DNA of 64,000 nt. Origin: Lachnospiraceae bacterium. GTDB lineage: Bacteria; Bacillota; Clostridia; Lachnospirales; Lachnospiraceae. Where the stretch lies: positions 124,001-188,000 of the forward strand of contig CABJAW010000002.1 in assembly GCA_902363665.1 (NCBI GenBank), written 5' to 3'. The notes beneath the pieces were generated by a model, which saw nothing but the letters and a program-made list of their open reading frames with translations, was not told the DNA's origin and made no database searches. Below, piece after piece: positions 1 through 9,246 of the stretch (the first letter of the stretch is position 1; the number at the start of each line of letters is the position of its first letter). Both the position numbers and the translations under genes were made by a program.

Positions 1-2911
1 CCGTTGATGCTGATGCATCCTTTTCTTTTACAAGGATTTTCAGATTTTTCAGCTGCGTGGCCGTCATATAATGTGGTCCGCCATCTGTATTGTCTGAGTT
101 CTTCCACGGATCTCTTGACATTTCATCAAGGTAATAGGAACCAGCCTTGATTCCGTCCGACGGTGCTGTTATCTTTACCTGCCACCGGTAAATGTGCTCA
201 TTCGCCGTCGTCTCATCCGTTTCTGTGTCATCCTTATCCGGTTCCATATAGTTCTTGGTGAGAGTGCCGCTATTCTTCGTAATATCCTGACGAATTTCTC
301 CCGTTTCAAATTTGGAGCCTCCTCCAGTGCCATCGCCATCCTTGGAGAATTCTGCCTTATTCGTATAGGAACTGTAAAACTCATTCGTAGTCTTCGTTTT
401 GTAGGTAATTACGAATTTATTCGTAATATCACTTACATTTGCACGGTTAAAGGTGTACGGCAGTGTAATTTCGTAGTCAGCCACTTTTTCCGATCCGTTG
501 TATTCCACCATCGTCGCGGCTTTGCTGCCTTCCACGATAACTCCGTTCTTTTTCAGGATATCGTCCAGTCTATAGCCATCAATATCACCGCCGAAATCAT
601 TGACTGTGATTGTCCAGACAATTTCTCCTGTCTTTTCATCATACTGTCCGCTCTTCGAAATCCAGGTATGGCTGAAGGAAAGATTTGTCTGATCCCAGCC
701 GTTGTCCTTGTCATTCCCTGCATTGATCGTATTCTGAATGTTATAGCCACCGTTTAATTTATCAATTCCTTCATATTTTAGCTTGTAATTCAGTTCATAG
801 CTTTCTCCCGGTCCAAGTGCCGGCAACGTTTTGCCGTCTTTCAGTTTAATGATCGTCTTATTGTCATTCGACCACTTTGATGTATCAAAATAGTCAGAGA
901 TGGTCAGCTCTTCTTCTGTTCCGTTGGCTGCCTTTTTGATCAGTTTCATATCCATCGGCGCTTCGGCTGTTGTAACTCCCAAAGTCAGTTCCTGTGAATC
1001 ATTAAGCCTTGTGATTTCTCCACTCGTGCCATTTCTGGAGCTGAGTGTGATCTTATAGTCGGCGGTTCTTGTATCATTGTCGTACTTTACGTCCTTCGCC
1101 GCTGTCAGATCCGTTTTCTTTTCTGTCTCTGAACCACTCTCCGTTTCCTTCTCCTTGATTTTGATCGTGGCCGTCATATCGTTAGCTTCCGAAAACGTAT
1201 ATTTATAGTCACCAGACTCTCCGTTGCTGTGAAGCTGTGCCCAAAAGCTGATATTTCCGATTACGTTTGTTGCATTTGCAAAAAATTCATTGTCCAGCGT
1301 AATCGTAATCTTTCCATCCGTCGTGATATTGTAGACACCGACCGCTTTTCCTTTATTGTCATACACAACGCCTTCGTACTGTTCGTTCGGGTTGATTCCC
1401 TCCGGAATTTGATAAGTAAGAACGTTTGTGCCCTGATTTTCAAGGACAGCTGCGTAAATTCGATAATCGATGGATACTTTTACGTTCTCTCCATTTTCAA
1501 TCTCTGTCTTATTGAATTTTGCACCTGTAATATAATTCGTCAGGTCAACCGGCTGCGATACTGCTCTTGCAGCTCTGCGCATCCGCTTTCCGGTCCGAAC
1601 AGAAATGCCTTCTGTATATACCAGGCAAACTGCAGAATGCTCATCTGCATCTACATCCGGGATCTCAAAGCTGCTTTCTTCTTCCGTTACTGTTTCCGTC
1701 TCAGATTCTGTTTCTATTTCAGATGCTGTTTCAGTTTCTGTTTCCGTTTCTGTCTCAGATTCTGTTTCAGTCTCTGTTTCGGTTTCGGTCTCTGTTTCCG
1801 TTTCTGTCTCAGATTCTGTTTCAGTCTCTGTTGCTGTTTCAGTTTCAGTTTCTGTTTCTGTTTCCAATTCACTGTCTGTCTCTGTTACTTCCTCAGATGC
1901 TGCCTCGATTATGCTCTCTGATTCTGTTACTGACTCCGTGGCTGTCTCGACCGTTGTTTCCGGCTCTGTCCTGGACTCTGTCACGGCTTCTGTTGCCGTT
2001 TCCGTCCACGTTTCTGTCATGCTTTCCAGCTCTGTTGCTGCTTCTGTTGCCGTTTCCGTCCACGCTTCTGTCATGCTTTCCGGCTCTGTTGTTGCTTCTG
2101 TTGCCGCTTCCGTCCACGCTTCTGTCGTGCTTTCCGGCTCTGCAACAGCTGTTTCCGGCTCTGTCACTCGTTCAGGCACAGTTTCTGACGGAAGTGTTGC
2201 CTCTGCACGCTTCCATGTAATATCCGTATGCGCAGTCTCTGTCCAGACCGTTGTGGTCTCTGCTTTCCACTTTGCTGTAATACGGCTCATTTCTGTCATC
2301 TGCGGTGCATTCAGCTTTAATAAGAAGGAACAAACTCCGTCTTTTTGCTGTTCACACCCAAACAACCGCTGTGATGTGTCAGAAACGTCTGTAAACTGCT
2401 GTAAAACAACTCTTTCCCCGTCTGAAGTCTCTCCCTGCCATTTTCCTTCTGCAGTAATCGCTCCTGCTGACAGACATGACTGATAAACGTCCTCCGGCAG
2501 TGCCAATGCAAGCTGAATCGGCGTATTGGCTGTATCCTTCACCGTCCAGCTGACCTTCAGCTGACAGACACTGTCATCTGATGAAACAACTGATAATTCA
2601 GCCTCCGCCTTTGCATTGTTTTGAAGAAGTGACCTCAGTTCTTCTTCGTTCGGGCCAAGCCCGGACGGTTCTGTCACTTCTTCCATTCCCTCTATGGCTA
2701 TTCCTGCATCCGTCTGACGGGATGCCGCTGCCTGCGTCTGCAATACAGGCACATCTGTCTCCTCATCCAGCAGAATTTCTTCCTCTATTCCGGACTGTCC
2801 AGCCTGTGCTGTTATGCCAACATCAAAAGTTCCGAGCGGCATCATATTTACCAGCAATACGACTGCCAGAATCAGAGAAAGACCTTTCTTTACAGGTCTT
2901 AACTTTTTCAC
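1..2911 (-). CDS. Large E/T-rich surface adhesin, 5' part only (cut by window edge)
   Basis: An open frame runs without a stop from a GTG at 2911 to the left edge (about 970 codons). It begins VKKLRPVKKGLSLILAVVLL, a basic then hydrophobic secretion signal ending near an Ala-x-Ala. A globular region of about 200 residues follows. Next comes a low-complexity stretch of TE/ET/SETE repeats (about residues 230-420), typical of a wall-spanning or PEST-like stalk. After it come beta-rich segments containing YKITLSSRNGTSGE- and VWTITVNDFGGDIDGY-type strings, as in Cna/SpaA-like adhesive domains. GTG is chosen because the upstream ATG frame stops at once and a weak purine-rich AAAGAGAGTGGGA site precedes it. 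The architecture resembles the giant adhesin at 38-52 kb. Repeats and sortase tail would lie outside the window. Ligand unknown. Confidence 0.85.
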   Translation of the reverse strand, partial: MKKLRPVKKGLSLILAVVLLVNMMPLGTFDVGITAQAGQSGIEEEILLDEETDVPVLQTQAAASRQTDAGIAIEGMEEVTEPSGLGPNEEELRSLLQNNAKAEAELSVVSSDDSVCQLKVSWTVKDTANTPIQLALALPEDVYQSCLSAGAITAEGKWQGETSDGERVVLQQFTDVSDTSQRLFGCEQQKDGVCSFLLKLNAPQMTEMSRITAKWKAETTTVWTETAHTDITWKRAEATLPSETVPERVTEPETAVAEPESTTEAWTEAATEATTEPESMTEAWTETATEAATELESMTETWTETATEAVTESRTEPETTVETATESVTESESIIEAASEEVTETDSELETETETETETATETETESETETETETETETETETESETETETETETASEIETESETETVTEEESSFEIPDVDADEHSAVCLVYTEGISVRTGKRMRRAARAVSQPVDLTNYITGAKFNKTEIENGENVKVSIDYRIYAAVLENQGTNVLTYQIPEGINPNEQYEGVVYDNKGKAVGVYNITTDGKITITLDNEFFANATNVIGNISFWAQLHSNGESGDYKYTFSEANDMTATIKIKEKETESGSETEKKTDLTAAKDVKYDNDTRTADYKITLSSRNGTSGEITRLNDSQELTLGVTTAEAPMDMKLIKKAANGTEEELTISDYFDTSKWSNDNKTIIKLKDGKTLPALGPGESYELNYKLKYEGIDKLNGGYNIQNTINAGNDKDNGWDQTNLSFSHTWISKSGQYDEKTGEIVWTITVNDFGGDIDGYRLDDILKKNGVIVEGSKAATMVEYNGSEKVADYEITLPYTFNRANVSDITNKFVITYKTKTTNEFYSSYTNKAEFSKDGDGTGGGSKFETGEIRQDITKNSGTLTKNYMEPDKDDTETDETTANEHIYRWQVKITAPSDGIKAGSYYLDEMSRDPWKNSDNTDGGPHYMTATQLKNLKILVKEKDASAST

Positions 2912-2968
2912 GTTCCCACTCTCTTTCCGAGGATGCTCATCTGCCCCTCTTTCTTTCCTTTTACAGTC

Positions 2969-2997
2969 ATTACAGAGTTTTTTTGATGTTATTTCAA
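2969..2997 (-). promoter_or_regulatory. Predicted sigma-A promoter of the left adhesin
   Basis: Read on the minus strand, TTGAAA (2997-2992) and TGTAAT (2974-2969) are separated by 17 bp. The promoter lies about 60 bp upstream of the adhesin GTG start. The giant adhesin further right has the same -35 hexamer and spacing. Prediction by pattern only. Confidence 0.5.
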
Positions 2998-3124
2998 GTC
3001 ATTTTGCGTATTTGTTTCACACTTTTTATGGGAAAACAGCTATTTTTCTTCCGTAAATACGTTATAAAAGTTTTTTTGTATATTTATGCATTCGTCAGTC
3101 TCTGAAACGGACTATTTTCTACTC

Positions 3125-5101
3125 CTACTCCTCCACTTCTACCGTCCGTTTTCCCTTCCCGTCCTGCGCGTGAAAGAAATCGTAAACCTGCTGTGCGCTT
3201 CTGGCGTTCATGGATTCTGCGCCGGCGAGCTGCTCCAGGGAGGCATCGCGGATCGCCTCCAGAGATTTAAAGGTGCGCATCAGTGCCTTGCGGCGCATCG
3301 GGCCGATGCCTTCGATATCATCCAGGATCGAGTGTACCTGGCCTTTGCTGCGCAGGCTGCGGTGGTACTCGATCGCAAAGCGGTGCGCCTCGTCCTGAAT
3401 GCGCGTGATCAGCTTGAAGCCTTCGGAGTGCGTGTCGATCGGGACTTCCACGTTGTTGTAGTAGAGGCCGCGTGTGCGGTGGAAATCATCCTTTACCATA
3501 CCGCAGACCGGAATGTCGATGCCGAGCTTCTCCAGCACCCCAAGCGCGATGTTGACCTGGCCGCGGCCGCCGTCCATCAGGATCAGATCCGGGAAACGGC
3601 TGAAGCTGCCCATCTCGTAGCCCGTTTTTTTCGCATCGAGCTCTTTTCGTTCCTCCAGTCCGTGTGTGAAACGGCGTGTCAGCACCTCTTCCATGCTGGC
3701 GTAATCGTTCGGCCCCTGGACGGATTTGATCTTAAATTTCCGGTAATCACTTCGCTTTGGCTTTCCTTTTTCGTAGACAATCATCGATCCGACGGACTCA
3801 AAGCCGCTGATATTGGAGATATCATACGCTTCCATGCGCACGGTGCGCTCGATCCCGATCAGTTTTTCGATCTCGTGCACGGCGCCGATCGTCCGGCCTT
3901 CTTCGCGCCTGATGCGGTCGCGGTCCTGACGCAGCACGATCTCCGCATTTTCCCGCGCCATCTCGACGAGTTTTTCTTTTGTGCCTTTTTTCGGTACGCG
4001 GATCGTGACTTTCTGTCCGCGTTTCTGTGTCAGCCACGTCTCGACGAGCTCATGATCCTCGATCTCTGTCTCGATCATCAGCTCACGCGGCACGAACGGT
4101 GTGCCCGCATAATACTGCTTGATGAAGCTGTTCAGGATGATGGCCTTCGTATCCTGCGGTGCAACGCGCAGATAAAAATGCTCCCGGCCGATCATTTTGC
4201 CGCCGCGGATAAAGAAGACCTGTACGACTGCATCTGCCGCAGATACGGTATCGTCCGCATCCTCAAGCGCCAGTGCCAGCACGTCCTTATCCTCGCCGTC
4301 TCCGCTCGTGATCTTCTGGCGCTGTGAGACCTGTCTGATGCTGCGCATCAGGTCGCGGTACTCGATCGCTTTTTCAAATTCCATGTCTTCCGATGCCTGA
4401 TTCATCTTTTCTTCCAGTTCCCGGAGCACTGAGCCGTGGTTTCCATTCAGAAAATCGACCGCATCGGCCACACTTTTCCGGTATTCTTCTTTTGTGAAGA
4501 TTCCCTGACAGGGCGCATTGCACTGCCCGATCTGGTAATACAGACACGGCCGCTCTTTTCCGATGTCGCGCGGCAGATTTTTGCTGCAGCTGCGGATCTT
4601 ATACAGCTTCTTTACGAGATCGATCGTATCTTTTACCGCCGTGGCACTTGTGTACGGACCGAAATAGCGTGATTTATCTTTTTTCATCGTCCGTGAAAAC
4701 AGCACCCTCGGATATTCCTCACCGAGCGTCACCTTGATAAACGGGTATGTCTTGTCATCTTTGAGCATCGTATTGTATTTTGGGCGGTGCTCCTTGATCA
4801 GGTTGCACTCCAGCACGAGTGCCTCCAGTTCGGAATCGGTGACGATATACTCAAATCTCCGGATGCGCTCCACCATCTGCAAAATCTTCGCGCTCTTGCC
4901 GCGGCTGCTCTGAAAGTACTGGCGCACGCGGTTTTTCAGGCTGATCGCCTTTCCGACGTAGATGATGTCATCATGCGCGTCATGCATAATGTAAACACCG
5001 GGGCGGCCCGGCAGCTTTTTCAGTTCTTCTTCTATATTAAAAGCAGGATAGCCGGACGGTGTCTCGCCCGGCTGGTTCTCATGCGTCTCTTCTTTTTTCA
5101 T
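3125..5101 (-). CDS. uvrC: UvrABC excinuclease subunit C
   Basis: Nucleotide-excision-repair nuclease that makes the incisions either side of UvrB-marked DNA damage. The 658-residue product has the full family layout. It starts with a GIY-YIG nuclease domain ([18 protein letters not shown] near residue 35). A UVR coiled segment lies near residues 205-240 ([13 protein letters not shown]). The RNase-H-like endonuclease half follows ([20 protein letters not shown]). It ends with a helix-hairpin-helix region ([15 protein letters not shown]). The ATG at 5101 is preferred over a TTG three codons upstream because AAAGGG lies at normal distance. The gene ends in TAG, which matters for interpreting the amber codon in the giant adhesin. 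It appears monocistronic. Confidence 0.97.
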   Translation of the reverse strand: MKKEETHENQPGETPSGYPAFNIEEELKKLPGRPGVYIMHDAHDDIIYVGKAISLKNRVRQYFQSSRGKSAKILQMVERIRRFEYIVTDSELEALVLECNLIKEHRPKYNTMLKDDKTYPFIKVTLGEEYPRVLFSRTMKKDKSRYFGPYTSATAVKDTIDLVKKLYKIRSCSKNLPRDIGKERPCLYYQIGQCNAPCQGIFTKEEYRKSVADAVDFLNGNHGSVLRELEEKMNQASEDMEFEKAIEYRDLMRSIRQVSQRQKITSGDGEDKDVLALALEDADDTVSAADAVVQVFFIRGGKMIGREHFYLRVAPQDTKAIILNSFIKQYYAGTPFVPRELMIETEIEDHELVETWLTQKRGQKVTIRVPKKGTKEKLVEMARENAEIVLRQDRDRIRREEGRTIGAVHEIEKLIGIERTVRMEAYDISNISGFESVGSMIVYEKGKPKRSDYRKFKIKSVQGPNDYASMEEVLTRRFTHGLEERKELDAKKTGYEMGSFSRFPDLILMDGGRGQVNIALGVLEKLGIDIPVCGMVKDDFHRTRGLYYNNVEVPIDTHSEGFKLITRIQDEAHRFAIEYHRSLRSKGQVHSILDDIEGIGPMRRKALMRTFKSLEAIRDASLEQLAGAESMNARSAQQVYDFFHAQDGKGKRTVEVEE

Positions 5102-5469
5102 GAACTGCAAATCCCTTTCTGCAGATAAATGCTCTGCTGACTGCTCTGACTTTATGCGGTTTTTCTTTGATGGTCAGGATCTTTTTATATTTACTTCAGA
5201 TATCTTTCATATTTTGAACACTAAATGGACACAACTTGCCGTTATACTTTCAGTATCAAATAAATGAAGTCAACCAGTACACGGCGCGTCTGTATTGGTA
5301 CTGGCTTCGCCAAAAAATTATCTTAACCTTCGTACATAACCATAACAATGACAGTTATCTTATATTCGGTTAAGTTTTCATACATTTTTCTCTTCTTGAA
5401 GGGTATCGCTTGCGGTACCCTTCCTCCTTTTTATTCCCGTAAAAATCTTTACCTCTCTGATCTCTTTTT
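5102..5469. other. Intergenic region with two small hairpins
   Basis: No convincing gene was seen between uvrC and greA. The region contains an inverted repeat CCAGTAC/GTACTGG (5274-5280, 5298-5304). A second hairpin, GAAGGGTA/TACCCTTC (5398-5405, 5416-5423), is followed on the plus strand by a T run at 5428-5432. The second could terminate plus-strand transcription, although no plus-strand gene lies upstream, or act as the 3' structure of greA. Confidence 0.4.
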
Positions 5470-5973
5470 TCAGAACTTCCTAATCTCGTCCTCATCCTCG
5501 CTTGCAGCTGCGCTGATCGAGCGGATCTCCACATGGTAGCCAAACTGTTCGTTTACCTTGATGTAAACGCGGTCGCCGACCTTATGGCCCAACAGTGCTT
5601 TGCCAAGCGGTGACTCGATGCTGATCAATCCGTTCATGGAGTTGCCGCGGACGCTCGTGACTATTTTGTATGTCTCAAGCTCATCGTCATCCTCACAGTA
5701 GACTTCCACGGTCTTGTCAAGGCCTACCTCATCGTCTGCGGAACGGTCTGAAATCACGCTGGCTGTCTTCAGCATGCGCTCCAGATAACGGATCCGGCTC
5801 TCGTTCGCATTTTTGTCCTTCTTGGCCGCATAATACTCGAAATTCTCACTCAAATCTCCGTGCGAACGCGCTTCCTTGACTGCTTCGATCGCATCCTTTC
5901 GCACAACCAGCTTCCGGTATTCGATCTCTTCTTCAATTTTCTTTACGTCGCCCTCTGTCAACTGTTCCCGCAT
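5470..5973 (-). CDS. greA: Transcription elongation factor GreA/GreB family
   Basis: Protein of 167 residues that enters the RNA polymerase secondary channel and stimulates transcript cleavage in backtracked complexes. The N-terminal half is the coiled-coil hairpin with the conserved acidic tip (ARSHGDLSENFEYYAAKK, about residues 34-51). The C-terminal half carries the FKBP-like fold ending in GKALLGHKVGDRVYIKV. Length is close to the usual 158-165. A GGAAGG site precedes the ATG. A perfect 8-bp hairpin at 6004-6028 and a MITE separate it from galT upstream, so it is probably transcribed separately. The family call is firm; GreA rather than a GreB-like paralogue is likely but not proven. Confidence 0.93.
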   Translation of the reverse strand: MREQLTEGDVKKIEEEIEYRKLVVRKDAIEAVKEARSHGDLSENFEYYAAKKDKNANESRIRYLERMLKTASVISDRSADDEVGLDKTVEVYCEDDDELETYKIVTSVRGNSMNGLISIESPLGKALLGHKVGDRVYIKVNEQFGYHVEIRSISAAASEDEDEIRKF

Positions 5974-6003
5974 GTTTTATTACCTTCCTTACTCATTTTT
6001 ATA

Positions 6004-6028
6004 CGGGGCAGAAAATCCTTCTGCCCCG
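6004..6028 (-). terminator. Hairpin between galT and greA
   Basis: CGGGGCAG/CTGCCCCG (6004-6011, 6021-6028) is a perfect 8-bp stem with a 9-nt loop. On the minus strand it is followed by TATAAAAAT rather than a pure T tract, so termination would be weak. It is probably the original galT 3' end, now pushed away from galT by the inserted MITE. Confidence 0.4.
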
Positions 6029-6056
6029 ATGCTTCTTTCTGACTATAGCAAAATTT

Positions 6057-6198
6057 GTAACTGTTCAGAGCCAACCTCCAAAATGCTGCGCATTTCGTCG
6101 GTGTGGCGTATCCGCCAAATAAAATTTCAAAAACAGGCTTAAAAATGCAAGCATTTTCCGCCTGTTTTATGAAATTTTGCCTGGCTCTGAACAGTTAC
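6057..6198. mobile_element. MITE copy A (142 bp, GTAA-type terminal inverted repeats)
   Basis: The ends are perfect 17-bp inverted repeats, GTAACTGTTCAGAGCCA and its complement. The 8-bp flanks CAAAATTT (6049-6056) and CAAATTTT (6199-6206) match at 7 of 8 positions, consistent with an old target duplication. The right flank reaches the last base of the galT stop codon. The interior holds a long imperfect hairpin centred on AAAATGCAAGCATTTT. There is no coding capacity. The GTAA ends and 8-bp duplication are the pattern known for the IS66 family, so a non-autonomous IS66-related element is inferred. Confidence 0.8.
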
Positions 6199-6205
6199 CA
6201 AATTT

Positions 6206-7729
6206 TTAAACGGATGCCACAAACCGCTCAAATGCCGCTCTTCCTTCCGGTGTGCGCTTGTAAACGCCGGCATGCTCCAGTACCTTCATAAATACGATGC
6301 CGACCTCATCCTCGATGATCTTATCAATATTTTCTGATGTAAAGCTGTCGTATTTCTGCTTCAGCTCGTCTACCCAGTCTGCGTGTTTGTCCAGCTCTTC
6401 GTCGCCGCGGATATCGCGTCCCTCTACCATTGCGGTCTTCAGGTGCTCCAGCTCATCCTTCAGTCTTGCCGGAAGCACTGCCAGACCCATGACCTCGATC
6501 AGTCCGATATTTTCTTTTTTGATATGATGCAGCTCTGCATGCGGATGGTATACGCCAAGCGGATGCTCCTCTGTCGTGATGTTGTTGCGCAGTACAAGAT
6601 CCAGCTCGTATTTGCCGCCGCGTTTTCTTGCGATCGGTGTGATCGTGTTGTGCGGCTCGCTGTCTGTCTCTGCAAAGATAAAGGCTGCCTCATCTGTATA
6701 GCCTCTCCACGCCTTCAGGATGTGGTCTGCCAGGTCCACAAGGCGCTTCGGATCCTCATGGCTGATGCGGATCACGGACATCGGCCATTTTACAATGCCT
6801 GCCTGCACATCCTCATAGCCTGCAAATGTGATTTCTTTTTCGACCGGAGCCTTTGCCATGGCAAATTCGTAGTGTCCGCCCTGGAAATGATCGTGGCTCA
6901 GGATCGAACCGCCGACGATCGGCAGGTCTGCGTTTGATCCCACAAAGTAATGCGGGAACTGGGAAACAAAGTCAAGCAGCTTTGCGAAGGTCGCGCGCTC
7001 GATCTTCATCGGTACATGCTTTGAATTGAACACGATGCAGTGCTCATTATAATATACGTACGGAGAATACTGGAAAAACCACTGGCTGTCGTTGATCGTC
7101 ACAGGAATGATGCGGTGGTTGCCGCGTGCCGGGTGATTCAGTCTTCCTGCGTAGCCCTCATTCTCGCAGCAAAGCAGGCATTTCGGATAGGAGGTCTGCT
7201 TTGCAAGCTTTGCAGCTGCGATTGCCTTCGGATCCTTCTCCGGCTTGGAAAGGTTGATCGTGATATCCAGATCACCGTATTCGGTCGGCGCGATCCATTT
7301 GCGGTCCTTCGCGATGCGGTAGCGGCGGATGTAATCGGTATCCTGGCTCATTTTGTAGTAGAAATCGGTTGCCTTTTTCGGGCTTTCCTCATAAAGTGCC
7401 TGGAATTTCCGGATGATATTGGACGGACGGTCTACGAGAAGCGCCATCACCTTCGTATCAAACAGGTCGCGGTAGCCAACGGTATTTTCTTCCAGAATGC
7501 CGTTTTCGTAAGCGTAGTCACAGATTTCTCCAAGAATACACTCCAGCTCCCCGACTACCTCGCTGCTGCCCGGCACATAGTCAGCCATTGCCTGCTCTGC
7601 ATCCGCATCAAGGGAATCTATTTTCAAAAGCTCCAGCACCTTGTTTGCTGCATAGCGGGTATCCTCTTTTTCGATCAGGCCGGTCTCCAGACCGTACTGG
7701 ATCAGTTTTGTAATGCTGTTCTGAATCAT
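6206..7729 (-). CDS. galT: UDP-glucose--hexose-1-phosphate uridylyltransferase (class II GalT)
   Basis: Leloir-pathway enzyme that exchanges UMP between UDP-glucose and galactose-1-phosphate in the cytosol. Its 507 residues fit the longer Firmicutes class II family rather than the roughly 350-residue Escherichia coli type. The catalytic histidine motif is visible as GGSILSHDHFQGG near residue 300. Cysteines occur at CLLCCENEGYAGR near residue 185. A good GGGAGGATGG ribosome site precedes the ATG. lacZ and a galM-like epimerase lie 7 kb away, so galactose genes are present but split. The stop codon abuts a MITE target site, so the original terminator is displaced. Function is secure from family resemblance. 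Confidence 0.95.
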   Translation of the reverse strand: MIQNSITKLIQYGLETGLIEKEDTRYAANKVLELLKIDSLDADAEQAMADYVPGSSEVVGELECILGEICDYAYENGILEENTVGYRDLFDTKVMALLVDRPSNIIRKFQALYEESPKKATDFYYKMSQDTDYIRRYRIAKDRKWIAPTEYGDLDITINLSKPEKDPKAIAAAKLAKQTSYPKCLLCCENEGYAGRLNHPARGNHRIIPVTINDSQWFFQYSPYVYYNEHCIVFNSKHVPMKIERATFAKLLDFVSQFPHYFVGSNADLPIVGGSILSHDHFQGGHYEFAMAKAPVEKEITFAGYEDVQAGIVKWPMSVIRISHEDPKRLVDLADHILKAWRGYTDEAAFIFAETDSEPHNTITPIARKRGGKYELDLVLRNNITTEEHPLGVYHPHAELHHIKKENIGLIEVMGLAVLPARLKDELEHLKTAMVEGRDIRGDEELDKHADWVDELKQKYDSFTSENIDKIIEDEVGIVFMKVLEHAGVYKRTPEGRAAFERFVASV

Positions 7730-8096
7730 CTGTCCATCCTCCCATATATTGTTTCTCTGCTTTCATCCACAGTCTCCATAACGCTGTGTGAAACCGTTAC
7801 CTTATCATAACATACCTCCCTGTTTTTGCAAGCAACAGTTCAGTGCAGCAGCAAAATGTGAAGACAAGAGTTACTGTAAACAACGGGTCTGTGGCCTGCG
7901 CACTGAACGTGCGGCAGCAAAATGTGAAGGCAGGTCACAGCAAATTTATCGTAGACTTTTCTGTTTTTTTCTGCTATTCTGATAAATAACCATTCTGGAA
8001 CTGCAGAACAGGGAGCAACGCTCCTTCTGATCGGCTGCGATGAAATTACTCAGACATACCAGATGCGTATATCTGACTGACAAAGGGGGATTACAG
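7730..8096. other. Intergenic region with palindromic repeats
   Basis: No gene is supported. It holds GTTCAGTGC/GCACTGAAC (7838-7846, 7900-7908). It also holds an overlapping CTGTGGCCTGC/GCAGGTCACAG inverted repeat (7889-7899, 7930-7940, one wobble). A 20-nt near-repeat, GTGCRGCAGCAAAATGTGAAG, occurs twice. The GTCTGTGGCCTG core also occurs at the 34.6-kb terminator and, with one change, in the 56.6-kb element. It separates the divergent galT and DUF402 genes and must hold both promoters, which I could not place confidently. Confidence 0.45.
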
Positions 8097-8588
8097 ATGA
8101 GCGATGTGAAGCTGTACCGTAAACGGATCATCCCACAGGAATGCATTCTTCTTGAGGATGATGAAATTCTTTATCTCGATCAGGAAGTGATCATTACTAA
8201 ATGGAATACGATTCATCCGAAAAAAACGCTCCACCATGGCTATTCCTGTTATTTTATGGAGCGCGGTTTTAAGGTCAGCAAATTTTATGATCATGATAAT
8301 AAGCTGATCAGCTGGTACTGCGATATCATCTCCCACACCTTTGACAAAGCGACTAATACGTATGTCTTCACCGACCTGCTCGCTGATGTCATTCTTTATC
8401 CGGATGGCTTTGTGCGTGTCGTCGATCTCGATGAGCTGGCGGATGCGCTGCGTGACGGTCTCATTACTTCCGAGCAGATGCAGATGGCGCTGCGGCGGCT
8501 GGACAAGCTGCTTTCACTGATTTATAAGGGAGGATTTCCGCGGCTGCAGAAATATATTGAGGATTACGAATACAATCAGAATGATTGA
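8097..8588 (+). CDS. DUF402 domain protein
   Basis: A 163-residue cytosolic protein resembling the DUF402 family, some members of which are nucleoside-diphosphate or related phosphatases. Family-like features are the RGFKVSKFYDHDNKLISWYCDI core and the acidic TYVFTDLLADVILYPDGFVRVVDLDEL segment (about residues 60-120), rich in the Asp residues used for metal binding. The ATG at 8097 is preferred to one at 8040 because AAAGGGGG lies 7 nt upstream. The gene is 30 bp upstream of a cyclophilin gene on the same strand, probably co-transcribed. The precise substrate is unknown. Confidence 0.8.
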   Translation: MSDVKLYRKRIIPQECILLEDDEILYLDQEVIITKWNTIHPKKTLHHGYSCYFMERGFKVSKFYDHDNKLISWYCDIISHTFDKATNTYVFTDLLADVILYPDGFVRVVDLDELADALRDGLITSEQMQMALRRLDKLLSLIYKGGFPRLQKYIEDYEYNQND

Positions 8589-8618
8589 AATGATTGATAA
8601 GAAAGAGAGGACTTTAAA

Positions 8619-9140
8619 ATGGCACAGAATCCTGTTGTTACCATTACAATGGAAAATGGAGATGTTATGAAGGCAGAGCTTTATCCGGAGATCGCTCCGA
8701 ACTCTGTCAACAACTTTATCAGCCTTGTTAAAAAGGGCTTCTATGACGGACTGATCTTCCACAGAGTCATCCGCGGATTTATGATCCAGGGCGGCTGCCC
8801 GGACGGAACCGGCATGGGCGGCCCGGGATACACGATCCGCGGTGAGTTTGCACATAACGGCTTCAAAAATGACCTGAAGCATACGCCGGGCGTACTTTCC
8901 ATGGCACGCGCAATGCATCCGGACTCTGCCGGCTCTCAGTTCTTCATTATGCATGCAGCCTCCCCGCATCTTGACGGTGAGTACGCTGCATTCGGAAAGG
9001 TGATCGAAGGACTTGATATCGTCAATAAGATCGCTGAGACTCCGACCGACTACCGCGACCGCCCGATGCAGGATCAGAAGATCAAATCGATGACAGTCGA
9101 TACATTCGGAGTGGATTATCCGGAGCCGGAGAGAGCGTAA
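8619..9140 (+). CDS. Peptidyl-prolyl cis-trans isomerase, cyclophilin type
   Basis: A 173-residue single-domain cyclophilin without a signal peptide, so a cytosolic proline isomerase or foldase. Diagnostic motifs are FHRVIRGFMIQGGCPDGTG (about residues 46-64), containing the catalytic Arg and the GGDPxGTG-like loop. SMARAMHPDSAGSQFFIMHA and LDGEYAAFGKVIEGLDIV follow. A GAGAGGA site precedes the ATG. It follows a DUF402 gene by 30 bp and is followed by a strong hairpin terminator within 110 bp. A relic mobile element begins immediately downstream. Confidence 0.95.
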   Translation: MAQNPVVTITMENGDVMKAELYPEIAPNSVNNFISLVKKGFYDGLIFHRVIRGFMIQGGCPDGTGMGGPGYTIRGEFAHNGFKNDLKHTPGVLSMARAMHPDSAGSQFFIMHAASPHLDGEYAAFGKVIEGLDIVNKIAETPTDYRDRPMQDQKIKSMTVDTFGVDYPEPERA

Positions 9141-9205
9141 AGCTTAAACCCATTAGAAAAAGACCGCTGCATAGCGGCGGTGACTTAGGAAAACATTGAA
9201 GCAAG

Positions 9206-9246
9206 GAACGGTATAGCTGAACGGCTATGCCGTTCTTTGCTCTTTT
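9206..9246 (+). terminator. Rho-independent terminator after the cyclophilin gene
   Basis: GAACGGTATAGC and GGCTATGCCGTTC form a stem (9206-9235) followed by a T-rich tail TTTGCTCTTTTTT. It terminates rightward transcription. The same hairpin holds the stop codon of the leftward recombinase remnant, so it marks the left end of the mobile-element scar. Confidence 0.65.

Noticed and set aside
1605..2483. Plus-strand frames made of VSVSVS / SDSVSVS repeats
   Set aside because: They are the antisense of the GAA/ACA-rich ET repeats in the minus-strand adhesin. They have no ribosome site, and a signal-peptide-bearing frame runs on the other strand.
3086..4327. 413-codon plus-strand frame opposite uvrC
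   Set aside because: Lies entirely over the well-conserved uvrC gene, with no family resemblance or ribosome site. It reflects low stop frequency on the antisense strand.
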